Assembly: GCA_036130055.1 (NCBI GenBank) | Contig: JAYYOR010000013.1 | Coordinates: forward strand, 1 to 64,000 | Length of the DNA stretch: 64,000 nt | Direction: 5' to 3' | From: TMED69 sp036130055 | GTDB lineage: Bacteria; Pseudomonadota; Gammaproteobacteria; Ga0077536 | Shown: piece by piece, positions 52,880 through 60,849 of the stretch | How positions within the stretch are numbered: the stretch's first letter is position 1 | How the letters are laid out: each line of letters starts with the position of its first letter | Position numbers and translations under genes: made by a program | Notes under the pieces: generated by a model | The model's database searches: none | What the model saw: the letters and a program-made list of their open reading frames with translations, nothing else | What the model was told of the DNA's origin: nothing

Positions 52880-54151
52880 ATGACTTATACCAATTCTAAA
52901 ATCAAATTAATTTGCTTTGTCATAAGTGCAGTTACCCTCATTTTGTTTTGTTCGGAAAATATTTTTCATTATCCTTACGGGTTAATGTCATTGATAGGAA
53001 GCATTATGCTGATTATGGATATTAAAAACAAAAAAGCATGGCAGTATAAACTTTTGTTCCTCTTCTTTTTCTCAATATGGTTACCTATGTTGATAGCTTC
53101 TTTTTTTTCAATAAGTCAAGAGCGGTCTATGTTAACAACAATCTCATATTTGCACTTTCTACCATCTACTTATTTTCTGATGAAAATTAGTACAAACATT
53201 GAATTTAGAAGATTTTTCTCATACCTAATCGTTGCTTTTTTTCTTTTTCTCGTTTTGGATTCATTTTTACAAATTTGCATGGATTACAATTTATTCGGCC
53301 AAGCGATGATTGATGGAAAAGTTACAAGTATTTTCTATCCTAAGCAACGATTGGGAATTATTTTAGTGTTGTTTTGTCCAATAGTGATGCACGTTTTATC
53401 CGACCTTAAGCCTTCACGTATAAAATATATTTTTTGTTATGTTCTTTTTTTTAGCTTTATCATAGTATTGGCGCTTACTCTTAAAAGAAGTGCTTGGTTA
53501 ATGTTTATTTACCTGCTCGCCTTATTGGCTATTTTTAATTTTCATTACTTTCGAATAATATTTTCATATAAGAACTCCTTGATACTCGTGTTTTTTTTAG
53601 GTGTTTGTTTTTTGATCCTACAGTCTAATCACAATTTAAGAAATTCTATTACAGATTCCTCTGGTCTGGTGTCCTCTGACGCCACCGCACTAAATGTTGC
53701 TTCTAATGGTAGGTATGACTTGTGGAGAACGGGTCTTAATATATTTCAACACAATTTTATTTTTGGAGTAGGGCCGAGGGGCTATCGATATGTTTATAGG
53801 GATTTCGCCTCTCCCTCAGATTTTTGGATAACGAGGTATGGGGCTGTTCAAACACATCCTCATTTGTTTTTAATTGAAATACTATGTGAAACAGGAATTT
53901 TTGGTTTTTTAATGTTTGTATTCGTAAGTATTAAGTTATTTTCGTTATACCGGAAATATGCAGATCCTTGGATTCTAGCAAGCATGTTGGCATTATTTCC
54001 ATTGAATCTTCATCTCGCTTTTTATGGTTCATATTGGTCTTCGATTCTATGGTTTTTTTTAGGGCTTGGGTTGGGAAAAATCTACTCCATTCCATTCATG
54101 AATAAAAAAATTGGTGCAGTGCAAGAAAAATATGGTAAATTAACTGAGTAA
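52880..54151 (+). CDS. O-antigen ligase / polymerase family membrane protein (Wzy_C)
   Basis: 423 residues with about ten to twelve hydrophobic segments. The Wzy_C pattern is seen: LTLKRSAWLM, then a large periplasmic loop with VGPRGYRYVY and the conserved histidine region TRYGAVQTHPHLFLIEIL, then ETGIFGFLMF. It could ligate O-antigen to lipid A-core (WaaL) or polymerise a glycan. No other glycan-assembly genes are adjacent, so ligase is the likelier role. Confidence 0.78.
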   Translation: MTYTNSKIKLICFVISAVTLILFCSENIFHYPYGLMSLIGSIMLIMDIKNKKAWQYKLLFLFFFSIWLPMLIASFFSISQERSMLTTISYLHFLPSTYFLMKISTNIEFRRFFSYLIVAFFLFLVLDSFLQICMDYNLFGQAMIDGKVTSIFYPKQRLGIILVLFCPIVMHVLSDLKPSRIKYIFCYVLFFSFIIVLALTLKRSAWLMFIYLLALLAIFNFHYFRIIFSYKNSLILVFFLGVCFLILQSNHNLRNSITDSSGLVSSDATALNVASNGRYDLWRTGLNIFQHNFIFGVGPRGYRYVYRDFASPSDFWITRYGAVQTHPHLFLIEILCETGIFGFLMFVFVSIKLFSLYRKYADPWILASMLALFPLNLHLAFYGSYWSSILWFFLGLGLGKIYSIPFMNKKIGAVQEKYGKLTE

Positions 54152-54158
54152 AATCCCG

Positions 54159-55133
54159 ATGAAATTATTGCAACTTAAATACATATTAGAAGTAGCACGT
54201 CAGAAATTAAATATTTCATTGGCGGCCGAGGCTCTCTATACTTCGCAACCTGGAATAAGCAAACAAATACGTCAACTCGAAGAAGAGCTCGGAATTAAAA
54301 TTTTTGAAAGAAAAGGCAAAAATTTAGTTGAAATAACAGCGGCCGGCCAAGAGGTGATTCATATCGCGGAGTCAATATTGGAGCAGGTCGAAAATATAAA
54401 AAATATATCGAAAGATTTTAATGACGCCAGCACGGGGACACTCTCAATAGCTACCACTCATACGTATGCACGATATGTAATGCCAACAATGGTAAAAAAA
54501 TTTACTTCTAACTATCCGAATGTTTCTCTTAGAATCCTTCAAGGCACTCCGAATCAAATTCTCGAATTTGTTGAGAATCGTGTCGCAAACTTTGGAATCG
54601 TTACCGAGGATCCAGATTTATTTGCCGGATTAGTGACCTTGCCCTGTTATAATTGGGTTCCCAAAATTGTTGTGCCGAAAAATCACGAGTTAATCAAAAT
54701 GTCTAAACTAACATTAGCTGACATCGTCAAATACCCTCTTGTCACTTATTTGCCTGGTTTCAATGGAAGGACGAAGGTTGACAAGGCTTTTAAAAAATCT
54801 GGTTTGTGCCCTCAAGTTGTTCTGGAAGCATCAGATACTGATGTTATTAAAACATATGTAAAGCAAGGATTTGGGGTTGGAATTATTGCATCTCCTGCTT
54901 ATGATGCTGTTGAGGATAAAGAATTAAGTTCAATAGATGTCAGTCATTTGTATGAAAAATGTACTACTCAGGTGGTCTTTCGGATGGGGACGGTCTTGAG
55001 AGCATATATGCATGACTTTATCGAGTCTTTTGCTCCGCATCTTTCTCGAGAGATAGTATCTAAGGTACTCAGCAAGGAAAATACCATGGAGCTTAGGCTC
55101 GCATTAGATGATATTGAGCTACCGTCCTATTAA
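54159..55133 (+). CDS. cysB: LysR-type regulator CysB
   Basis: 324 residues, the CysB length. N-terminal winged HTH (LNISLAAEALYTSQPGISKQI) and an effector domain with ATTHTYARYVMP, QGTPNQILEFVE and TLPCYNWVPKIVVP, which matches CysB/Cbl. In this family it activates sulfate assimilation and cysteine synthesis with acetylserine as inducer. Starts 7 bases after the ligase gene and is followed by birA after 6 bases. Confidence 0.87.
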   Translation: MKLLQLKYILEVARQKLNISLAAEALYTSQPGISKQIRQLEEELGIKIFERKGKNLVEITAAGQEVIHIAESILEQVENIKNISKDFNDASTGTLSIATTHTYARYVMPTMVKKFTSNYPNVSLRILQGTPNQILEFVENRVANFGIVTEDPDLFAGLVTLPCYNWVPKIVVPKNHELIKMSKLTLADIVKYPLVTYLPGFNGRTKVDKAFKKSGLCPQVVLEASDTDVIKTYVKQGFGVGIIASPAYDAVEDKELSSIDVSHLYEKCTTQVVFRMGTVLRAYMHDFIESFAPHLSREIVSKVLSKENTMELRLALDDIELPSY

Positions 55134-55139
55134 AACACT

Positions 55140-56093
55140 ATGAATCGATTAATTGATGTACTCAAAAAGCTGAATAGCAGACATTCTGTTTCAGGCTCAA
55201 AAATTGCGAAGGAGTTGGGGATAACTAGAGCGGCGGTTTGGAGGCGAATAAAACATTTACAGCAGTTAGGTCTTTGTATTATTAGCAATCCGGGAAAAGG
55301 TTATCGATTGGGATATGATTTTGAAAAGTTGGATTCCAATGTAATTCAACAAAGTCTAGGAAAAAAGGTTAGAATAGATGTTGTTTGGGAAACCTCGTCG
55401 ACTAACACTGAGGTCTTTTCGAATATAGATAAAGTTGAGTTGCCGAGAGTTTTAATAGCCGAATATCAGCATGAAGGAAGAGGACGGAGAAATGATCGTT
55501 GGCTTTCTCCTCTCGGTAGCGGTCTTTGCATGTCTTTGGGATGGAAATTTCAGAGTCTGCCGCCAACGATACCTTCTTTGGGTCTAGTTGTTGGGTTAGC
55601 TATTGTTGATACTTTAGAAAAGCTAGGCTGTACGTCCATAAAAATCAAATGGCCTAATGATGTATTTTTTGATGGAAAAAAAATTGCTGGTTGTCTAATT
55701 GATTTGAAGACTGAGCTTAGCGGCTCATCATATGCAGTGATTGGAATAGGCATAAATATATCTTTGGACAGTGGGATAAAGGCGAGTATAGACCAGCCAG
55801 TTGCTGATTTGTGCGATGTGCTAGATTCGAAAATTTCGAGAAATAAGCTGGCCGGAAAGCTGGTCGGTTCACTGATTCGTGCTTTAGAAACATTCGAGAA
55901 GACCGGATTCAAATGTTTCAGAGATAAATTTTTAGCAAAAGATTTACTCTATGGAGAAAAAATTACTATTAATATTAAAGATGAAAAACCGTCTGGTTAC
56001 GCGGCTGGTGTTGATTGGGATGGGGCACTATTACTTGATGTTGATGGAAGAATAAGACGTTTTTATACTGGTCATGTGACAATAGTTCAGTAA
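55140..56093 (+). CDS. birA: biotin-protein ligase / biotin operon repressor
   Basis: 317 residues. The N-terminal HTH (SGSKIAKELGITRAAVWRRIKHL) is present, so it can both biotinylate acetyl-CoA carboxylase BCCP and repress bio genes. Catalytic core: biotinyl-AMP loop GRGRRNDRW, IKWPNDVFFDGKKIAGCL and VIGIGINI. Followed by coaX after 4 bases, the common pair. Confidence 0.95.
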   Translation: MNRLIDVLKKLNSRHSVSGSKIAKELGITRAAVWRRIKHLQQLGLCIISNPGKGYRLGYDFEKLDSNVIQQSLGKKVRIDVVWETSSTNTEVFSNIDKVELPRVLIAEYQHEGRGRRNDRWLSPLGSGLCMSLGWKFQSLPPTIPSLGLVVGLAIVDTLEKLGCTSIKIKWPNDVFFDGKKIAGCLIDLKTELSGSSYAVIGIGINISLDSGIKASIDQPVADLCDVLDSKISRNKLAGKLVGSLIRALETFEKTGFKCFRDKFLAKDLLYGEKITINIKDEKPSGYAAGVDWDGALLLDVDGRIRRFYTGHVTIVQ

Positions 56094-56097
56094 ATTC

Positions 56098-56850
56098 ATG
56101 AAGATATTTCTAGATATTGGTAATACTTTTGTTAAAACAGCATCAAGTCGGGATAATAAACTCGAAGATGGTTTAAAGGTACTTACAGAAAAGTTCGTTG
56201 AACAACCAAAAAATTACCTTCAAGACAGTGAGCCCGAGAATACTAGGATCTTTATTTCGAGTGTCCGTGGAGAAATATTCGATTCTGCTTTGATAAAAAA
56301 AATAAATGATTATGGATATTTATGTAATCTTATAAAGGTTCGTGAAGAATTTTGTGGATTTAAAACCTTGTACAACCCCGGTTCGCTTGGAGTCGATAGA
56401 TGGCTCGCTTGTTTAGCAGCTAATTATAAATATGGTCATGATATCGTGGTTGTTGATGCTGGCACTGCAATTACAGTGGATATAGTTTCCGGCAATGGCC
56501 TTCATCTTGGTGGATATATTACAGCTGGGTTAGGTGAGTTGGGAAATAAAATAAACTCATCAACAAATTTAAAATGTGAGGATATTTCGCTTATACCACT
56601 TGATAGTTTACCTGCACAGACTGATGATGCTTTGATTTCGGGTAATCTGATTATGATGAGAGGTTTTTTTAAACAGATTGAAAAAATAATTACTAATGCT
56701 CGATTCGGAATGGCACTTAATAATGATTTTAAATGGGTTGTTACGGGGGGAGATTGTCATTTGGCTGGTGCATGCCTAAGTGTTCCTTTTTTTACTAATC
56801 CTAAACTCGTTCTCGAAGGTGCTTTAATTTATAGCCTTTATTGGGACTGA
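56098..56850 (+). CDS. coaX: type III pantothenate kinase
   Basis: First step of coenzyme A synthesis. 250 residues, ASKHA fold. DIGNTFVKTA at the N-terminus, GVDRWLACLAA, VVDAGTAITVDIV, and the GGYITAGL strand are conserved. Type III kinases are not feedback-inhibited by CoA. In relatives the next genes are a SPOR protein and a tRNA/tuf block; here there is a regulatory leader and a repeat protein. Confidence 0.94.
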   Translation: MKIFLDIGNTFVKTASSRDNKLEDGLKVLTEKFVEQPKNYLQDSEPENTRIFISSVRGEIFDSALIKKINDYGYLCNLIKVREEFCGFKTLYNPGSLGVDRWLACLAANYKYGHDIVVVDAGTAITVDIVSGNGLHLGGYITAGLGELGNKINSSTNLKCEDISLIPLDSLPAQTDDALISGNLIMMRGFFKQIEKIITNARFGMALNNDFKWVVTGGDCHLAGACLSVPFFTNPKLVLEGALIYSLYWD

Positions 56851-56881
56851 ACCCCGTTTACTAATTTAAACTCGTCTGTCA

Positions 56882-56899
56882 ACAAAAAACTCTTTTTGT
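56882..56899 (+). repeat. inverted repeat 1 in the coaX-to-repeat-protein gap
   Basis: ACAAAAA and TTTTTGT, perfect 7-bp arms with a 4-base loop, 32 bases after the coaX stop. It could act as a weak terminator, but no U-run follows the stem. Confidence 0.5.
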
Positions 56900-56908
56900 C
56901 GATTAAAT

Positions 56909-56927
56909 AATCAATAAGAAATTGATT
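56909..56927 (+). repeat. inverted repeat 2 in the coaX-to-repeat-protein gap
   Basis: AATCAAT and ATTGATT, perfect 7-bp arms with a 5-base loop, ending 3 bases before the -35-like hexamer. A candidate operator or binding site. Confidence 0.5.
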
Positions 56928-56930
56928 TTG

Positions 56931-56960
56931 TTGTCAAGATCGGCAAATTTGCGTTAATAT
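56931..56960 (+). promoter_or_regulatory. sigma70-like promoter for the repeat protein
   Basis: TTGTCA (56931-56936) and TAATAT (56955-56960) are separated by 18 bases, close to consensus. Transcription would start around 56966-56968, about 43 bases before the ATG at 57010. Confidence 0.6.
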
Positions 56961-56980
56961 AACGGCAATATGTTGCCGTT
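56961..56980 (+). promoter_or_regulatory. perfect palindrome at the predicted transcription start
   Basis: AACGGCAA-TATG-TTGCCGTT: 8-bp arms and a 4-base loop, directly after the -10. Placed over +1, it could be a repressor operator or a 5' hairpin on the transcript that stabilises mRNA or affects translation. Confidence 0.6.
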
Positions 56981-57009
56981 TTAGGCAAAAAAGGGTTTAT
57001 TAATTAAAA

Positions 57010-57447
57010 ATGGCTATGACATCTTCAAATATAGCAATATCAGCGAATGCAGAACAAAACAATGATCAGTCTAAGGTTGGTCAAAATAGAAATTCTGAAG
57101 ATATAAATCGCAATCGTGAGCTTTTTAAAGCGGCGTTTGACGGAGCAAGTCTTGCTGGTATTCGGGGTTTTGCAGAAGATTCTTCCAGAGTGGACGGCCC
57201 TAAGATGGCTGGGATAAGGGGCTTCCAAGATGAGGATTTTACGGGTGGTGCCCCAAGAATGGCTGGGATAAGGGGGTACTCTGATCAGTCTGTTGCACCC
57301 TCTGGTGGTCCAAATTTTGCGGACACTGCTGGAATTATGAGGATAAGGGATTCGGGTGCCATAACAGAGCCAACTGTACAATTCAAAAATAGTGGGGTCA
57401 GAGCTTATCAAGATATGCTGGGCATGCCGATGGTTGCCGTGGGCTGA
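57010..57447 (+). CDS. unknown protein with AGIRG[FY] repeats
   Basis: 145 residues, no family recognised. A polar N-terminus without a signal peptide (about 1-45) is followed by AGIRGF, AGIRGF and AGIRGY at residues 49, 67 and 85, exactly 18 apart, then a diverged TAGIMRIRD at 106 and SGVRAYQDMLG near the end. Each repeat is followed by an acidic/serine stretch and a glycine-proline linker. No membrane segment or cysteine. The palindromic promoter leader suggests regulated expression. It lies between coaX and tRNA-Thr. Confidence 0.72.
   Translation: MAMTSSNIAISANAEQNNDQSKVGQNRNSEDINRNRELFKAAFDGASLAGIRGFAEDSSRVDGPKMAGIRGFQDEDFTGGAPRMAGIRGYSDQSVAPSGGPNFADTAGIMRIRDSGAITEPTVQFKNSGVRAYQDMLGMPMVAVG
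57154..57315 (+). repeat. three 54-bp coding repeats
   Basis: Three in-frame units of 54 bases encode the AGIRG[FY] repeats. Units two and three share an identical 17-base block starting at 57205 and 57259, so they arose by recent duplication or are kept homogeneous. Confidence 0.8.
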
Positions 57448-57471
57448 TAAGTGAGCTATCTAAGTTAAGGA

Positions 57472-57544
57472 GCCGGCTTAGCTCAGTTGGTAGAGCAGTT
57501 GCCTTGTAAGCATCAGGTCGTCCGTTCGAGTCGGACAGCCGGCA
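57472..57544 (+). tRNA. tRNA-Thr (anticodon TGT)
   Basis: Cloverleaf: acceptor GCCGGCT/AGCCGGC, D-arm with GCTCAGTTGGTAGAGC, anticodon loop CTTGTAA, T-arm GTCCG-TTCGAGT-CGGAC, discriminator A. The anticodon stem GTTGC/GCATC holds one T-T mismatch (second pair). The genomic 3' end reads ACCG, so the CCA is not fully encoded. Only one tRNA is present, not the tRNA-tuf cluster often seen here. Confidence 0.95.
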
Positions 57545-57560
57545 CCGAATGAACAGCAAA

Positions 57561-59453
57561 TCACTCGTTATTACCCTGAATCTCTAAGGCTTCCCATCTT
57601 TCCATTAAGTCTTCAATTTGCGATTCCAGGTCCAAAACTGATTTTAAAACTGGTCTACTCTCGTGATAGGGTAGTTTGTAGAATTCCGCTTCGTTTACTC
57701 TCTCTTGCATTTGCTTAAGTTTATTTTCCAATTCGGAAATCTTGGCTGGCATCATCTGTAGTTCTCGTTTTAGCTTGTAGCTTAATTTTTTTTTGGTTTT
57801 TCGATTAAAATTAGATGCCTTATTTTTGTTCTTTGTTGTTTCAATCTTTTCAATTATTTTTAAAGACTTTTTGCTTTCGAGCCACTGTGCATAACCCCCG
57901 GCGTAGGAACTAATTTTATCTCCTGTTTCAAAAACTAAAATATTAGTGGCCACTCTGTCTAAAAAATACCTATCGTGACTTGATATAATCAGCGTGCCGC
58001 CGAAGGACAAAATCTGCTCCTCTAATGCCTCCATCGTTTCAACATCAAGATCATTAGTAGGTTCATCTAATATTAATATACTTGCTGGTTTTGTAAATAG
58101 TTTTGCCAATCTAGCTCTATTTCTTTCTCCTCCAGATAAATAACGGATAGGAGTTAGTGCGCGTTTTGCGGAAAATAAAAACCCCTTTAGATAACCAACG
58201 ACGTGCCTCTCTTTTCCGTTTATTGAAATATAGTCCATTCCGTCCCCTACATAATTCGCTATATTTTTTTCTAAATCAAAAAGTTCATCTTTTTGATTAA
58301 AATATCCGATGGAGGCGCCATCTGATATTTTTATAGTACCGTTTTGCGGTTGAAGGCGACCGGTGATAAGATCGAGAAGAGTACTTTTACCAACCCCGTT
58401 GTTTCCGAGTAGTCCAATTCTTTGGCCTTTAGTAATTACGAGACTAAGTTTTTTGATTATGTTTGAAGTTTTATCATAACTAAATGAACAGTTATAGAGT
58501 TCTATTAATTTTCGAGAAGAGAGTTCTTCAGTCTGTATAGTAATTTTTATTTTTTGATTGGGTGTTACTCTATTTGAATAGTCTTCTCTTAATTTATTAA
58601 GTGCCTTCTTTCGTCCTTCATTTTTTGTACCTCTTGCTTTTACTCCTTGTTTAACCCAGGCTTCTTCTTTATTTAACTTCTTTGTTAGTTTCTTAATTTG
58701 CCTCTGTTCATTTGTCTCACTTGATTTCTTTTTTATTAAAAAATCTTGGAAACTGCCGTTCCACTCATTCAGTTTTCCTCTGTTAAGCTCAACAATTTTT
58801 GTAGAAATACCTTTTAAAAAATAACGATCATGAGTTGTGAAAATGAGACTTCCTTTGAAACCAAGTAGTTTTTTCTCAAGCCACTCAATAGTTTCAATAT
58901 CGAGATGATTAGTAGGCTCGTCTAGCAGAAGTATGTCAGGCTCGTTAATTATTGATCTCGCAAACGACACTCGCCTCTTCCAACCTCCTGATAATTTATC
59001 TATTGTTGCGTTCAAAGGCAAATTAAGTTCTGTCGCAATTCTTTCAATACGATTGTCTACATTCCAGCCAGAGCCGGTTTCAATTCGGGTTTGTAGTTGC
59101 TCAAGTAATTTAATTACTTCTTTGGTATGTTTCTTTTTAGATAGGTAGTTATACTTTTTAATTAATTCCACATGATCGCTTAGTCCTGTCTTTAAATAGC
59201 TTTTTACATTTAGATTAGGTCTTCTTGGTAACTCTTGCTGTAACAGCTCCATTTTCAAACCGTCCAACTTAATCACTTGTCCAAAATCGGGTTGGATAAT
59301 GCTCATCACGATTCTGAAAAAAGTCGATTTTCCTGTCCCATTTCTTCCTAACAGGCAGATCCTTTCATTTTTTTTTAATTCAAAATTAACTTTGTCGAGA
59401 ATTACTTGCTCGCCGTATTTTAACGAAACTTCTTTTAAGGCTAATAGTGCCAT
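57561..59453 (-). CDS. uup: ABC-F family ATPase, Uup type
   Basis: 630 residues, two ABC domains without membrane segments. First: LLGRNGTGKSTFFR, LSGGWKRRVSFA, ILLLDEPTNHLD. Second: LLGNNGVGKSTLLD, LSGGERNRARLA, ILILDEPTNDLD. Between them is the P-site tRNA interaction linker region. A C-terminal lysine-rich coiled coil (about 540-630) is the Uup mark. ABC-F proteins act on ribosomes; Uup also affects transposon excision and branched DNA. Confidence 0.9.
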   Translation of the reverse strand: MALLALKEVSLKYGEQVILDKVNFELKKNERICLLGRNGTGKSTFFRIVMSIIQPDFGQVIKLDGLKMELLQQELPRRPNLNVKSYLKTGLSDHVELIKKYNYLSKKKHTKEVIKLLEQLQTRIETGSGWNVDNRIERIATELNLPLNATIDKLSGGWKRRVSFARSIINEPDILLLDEPTNHLDIETIEWLEKKLLGFKGSLIFTTHDRYFLKGISTKIVELNRGKLNEWNGSFQDFLIKKKSSETNEQRQIKKLTKKLNKEEAWVKQGVKARGTKNEGRKKALNKLREDYSNRVTPNQKIKITIQTEELSSRKLIELYNCSFSYDKTSNIIKKLSLVITKGQRIGLLGNNGVGKSTLLDLITGRLQPQNGTIKISDGASIGYFNQKDELFDLEKNIANYVGDGMDYISINGKERHVVGYLKGFLFSAKRALTPIRYLSGGERNRARLAKLFTKPASILILDEPTNDLDVETMEALEEQILSFGGTLIISSHDRYFLDRVATNILVFETGDKISSYAGGYAQWLESKKSLKIIEKIETTKNKNKASNFNRKTKKKLSYKLKRELQMMPAKISELENKLKQMQERVNEAEFYKLPYHESRPVLKSVLDLESQIEDLMERWEALEIQGNNE

Positions 59454-59476
59454 CCGCTCTGGAGAACGTTCTGAAG

Positions 59477-60058
59477 CTACGGGCTTATTGTTACATTTTC
59501 AATAATAATAGCTTCCTTGGGCACGTCGCGATGACCATTTTTGCTGTGAGTTTCGGATTCTGCAATCTTGTCAACGACCTTCATGCCATCAATTACCTTG
59601 CCAAAAACAGCATAACCCCAGCCTTGAGAAGATTTATCACGATGTTCTAGAAAATCATTATGCACTAGGTTGATGAAAAATTGTGAACTCGCACTATGAG
59701 GATCAGAGGTTCTAGCCATTGCTATTGAACCTCTTTCGTGTATTAGGCCATTAGCGGCTTCATTTTGAATCGGCTCATCAGTCGCTTTATATTCCATATC
59801 ACTTTCGAAACCTCCTCCTTGAATCATAAATCCAGGAATCACTCTATGAAATATTGTCCCTTCATAAAAGTTTTTCGTTGCATATGAAAGAAAGTTATTG
59901 CATGTAATGGGTGCTTTCTCTAAATTCAGTTCAATCGTTATATCACCCTTATTTGTATGTAATATTATTGCTTTGTTGTCTTTCATAAGGGTATTCGCCT
60001 CGCTAATTAATGTTAAAAACAAACATAATGTAATTATTATAAAGATTTTTAATTTCAT
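59477..60058 (-). CDS. exported peptidyl-prolyl cis-trans isomerase, cyclophilin type
   Basis: 193 residues. A Sec signal peptide (about 1-21, IFIIITLCLFLTLISEA) precedes a cyclophilin domain: the catalytic arginine in TIFHRVIPGFMIQGG, GSIAMARTSDPHSASSQFFIN, and WGYAVFGKVIDGMKVVDKIA. A strong ribosome site (GGAGAG) stands before the ATG. Periplasmic PpiA-like protein folding helper; the core is equally close to PpiB, so the signal peptide decides the call. Confidence 0.92.
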   Translation of the reverse strand: MKLKIFIIITLCLFLTLISEANTLMKDNKAIILHTNKGDITIELNLEKAPITCNNFLSYATKNFYEGTIFHRVIPGFMIQGGGFESDMEYKATDEPIQNEAANGLIHERGSIAMARTSDPHSASSQFFINLVHNDFLEHRDKSSQGWGYAVFGKVIDGMKVVDKIAESETHSKNGHRDVPKEAIIIENVTISP

Positions 60059-60067
60059 GTTCTCTCC

Positions 60068-60829
60068 TCAATTTTTTAAAAACATCAGTGCATCAGACGA
60101 AGAATTTTTTGATGAAAAGACATATCCATTGTCACTAAAATCTTTTAAATCCTCGATATTTTTTACCTTATTTTTAATGATAAACCTTGCCATCATTCCT
60201 CTTGCCTTTTTTGCATTAAACGATATCACTTTATATTCTCCATTTTTTTTATCTTTAAAAGTTACATCTACAAATTTTTCCGAAAGCTCAGCGCGATTTA
60301 TTACTTTTGAGTATTCATTAGAAGCGAGATTTAAAACTGCCTGAGATTCAGTTTCGGAAATTTCTTGATTAATTTGTCGTGTTATTTCTTGCCACCAGAA
60401 ACCATAAAGGTCAGCATGTTGTTGAATTTTAAACTTGGTCCCCATCTCTAGCCGATAGGGGTGAAGACCATCTAGTGGCCGTAGGATTCCATAAAGGCCG
60501 GATAAGATACGTAAATATTTTTGGGCATATTTTATATCTCTCCGAGTCAGTGAATACGCGTCTAAGCCCGAATAGACATCACCGTCAAAAGTAAAGATAG
60601 CTTGTCTTGAGGTAATCTCGTCTTTGGACCAGTCTAAAAACCTTTTATTATTTAACTCCGCTAAATTTTTGCTTATCCCCATAAGCTTGCTTAACTGCTG
60701 CGGGGTATTTTTTCTCAGTTTCTTGACTAGGTGTTCCGCTTCTTTGATAAATACTGGTTTCGTGTTTGTCTCTATATGAATTGAATCTTCTAGATTAAGT
60801 CGTTTCGCTGGTGATATTAGAACAATCAT
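60068..60829 (-). CDS. yaaA: YaaA-family protein (DUF328)
   Basis: About 253 residues. MIVLISPAKRLN at the N-terminus, SGLYGILRPLDGLHPYRLEMG in the middle (split by known conserved positions) and the C-terminal KKARGMMARFII are characteristic. In E. coli YaaA lowers intracellular iron during peroxide stress, and the fold binds DNA. The frame extends 24 codons upstream into atoE, but ATG 60829 with AAGG before it is the family start. Confidence 0.93.
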   Translation of the reverse strand: MIVLISPAKRLNLEDSIHIETNTKPVFIKEAEHLVKKLRKNTPQQLSKLMGISKNLAELNNKRFLDWSKDEITSRQAIFTFDGDVYSGLDAYSLTRRDIKYAQKYLRILSGLYGILRPLDGLHPYRLEMGTKFKIQQHADLYGFWWQEITRQINQEISETESQAVLNLASNEYSKVINRAELSEKFVDVTFKDKKNGEYKVISFNAKKARGMMARFIIKNKVKNIEDLKDFSDNGYVFSSKNSSSDALMFLKN

Positions 60830-60849
60830 AATTTTCAACCTTGATATAT

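Noticed and set aside
57040..57411. A 123-codon open frame antisense to the AGIRG-repeat gene
   Set aside because: It has no ribosome site or recognisable features. The + strand frame has a good promoter, in-frame 54-bp repeats and matches local gene direction.
57010..57447. Calling the AGIRG-repeat gene a RiPP precursor
   Set aside because: There is no maturase, protease or exporter gene in reach, and the N-terminus matches no leader family; kept only as one hypothesis.
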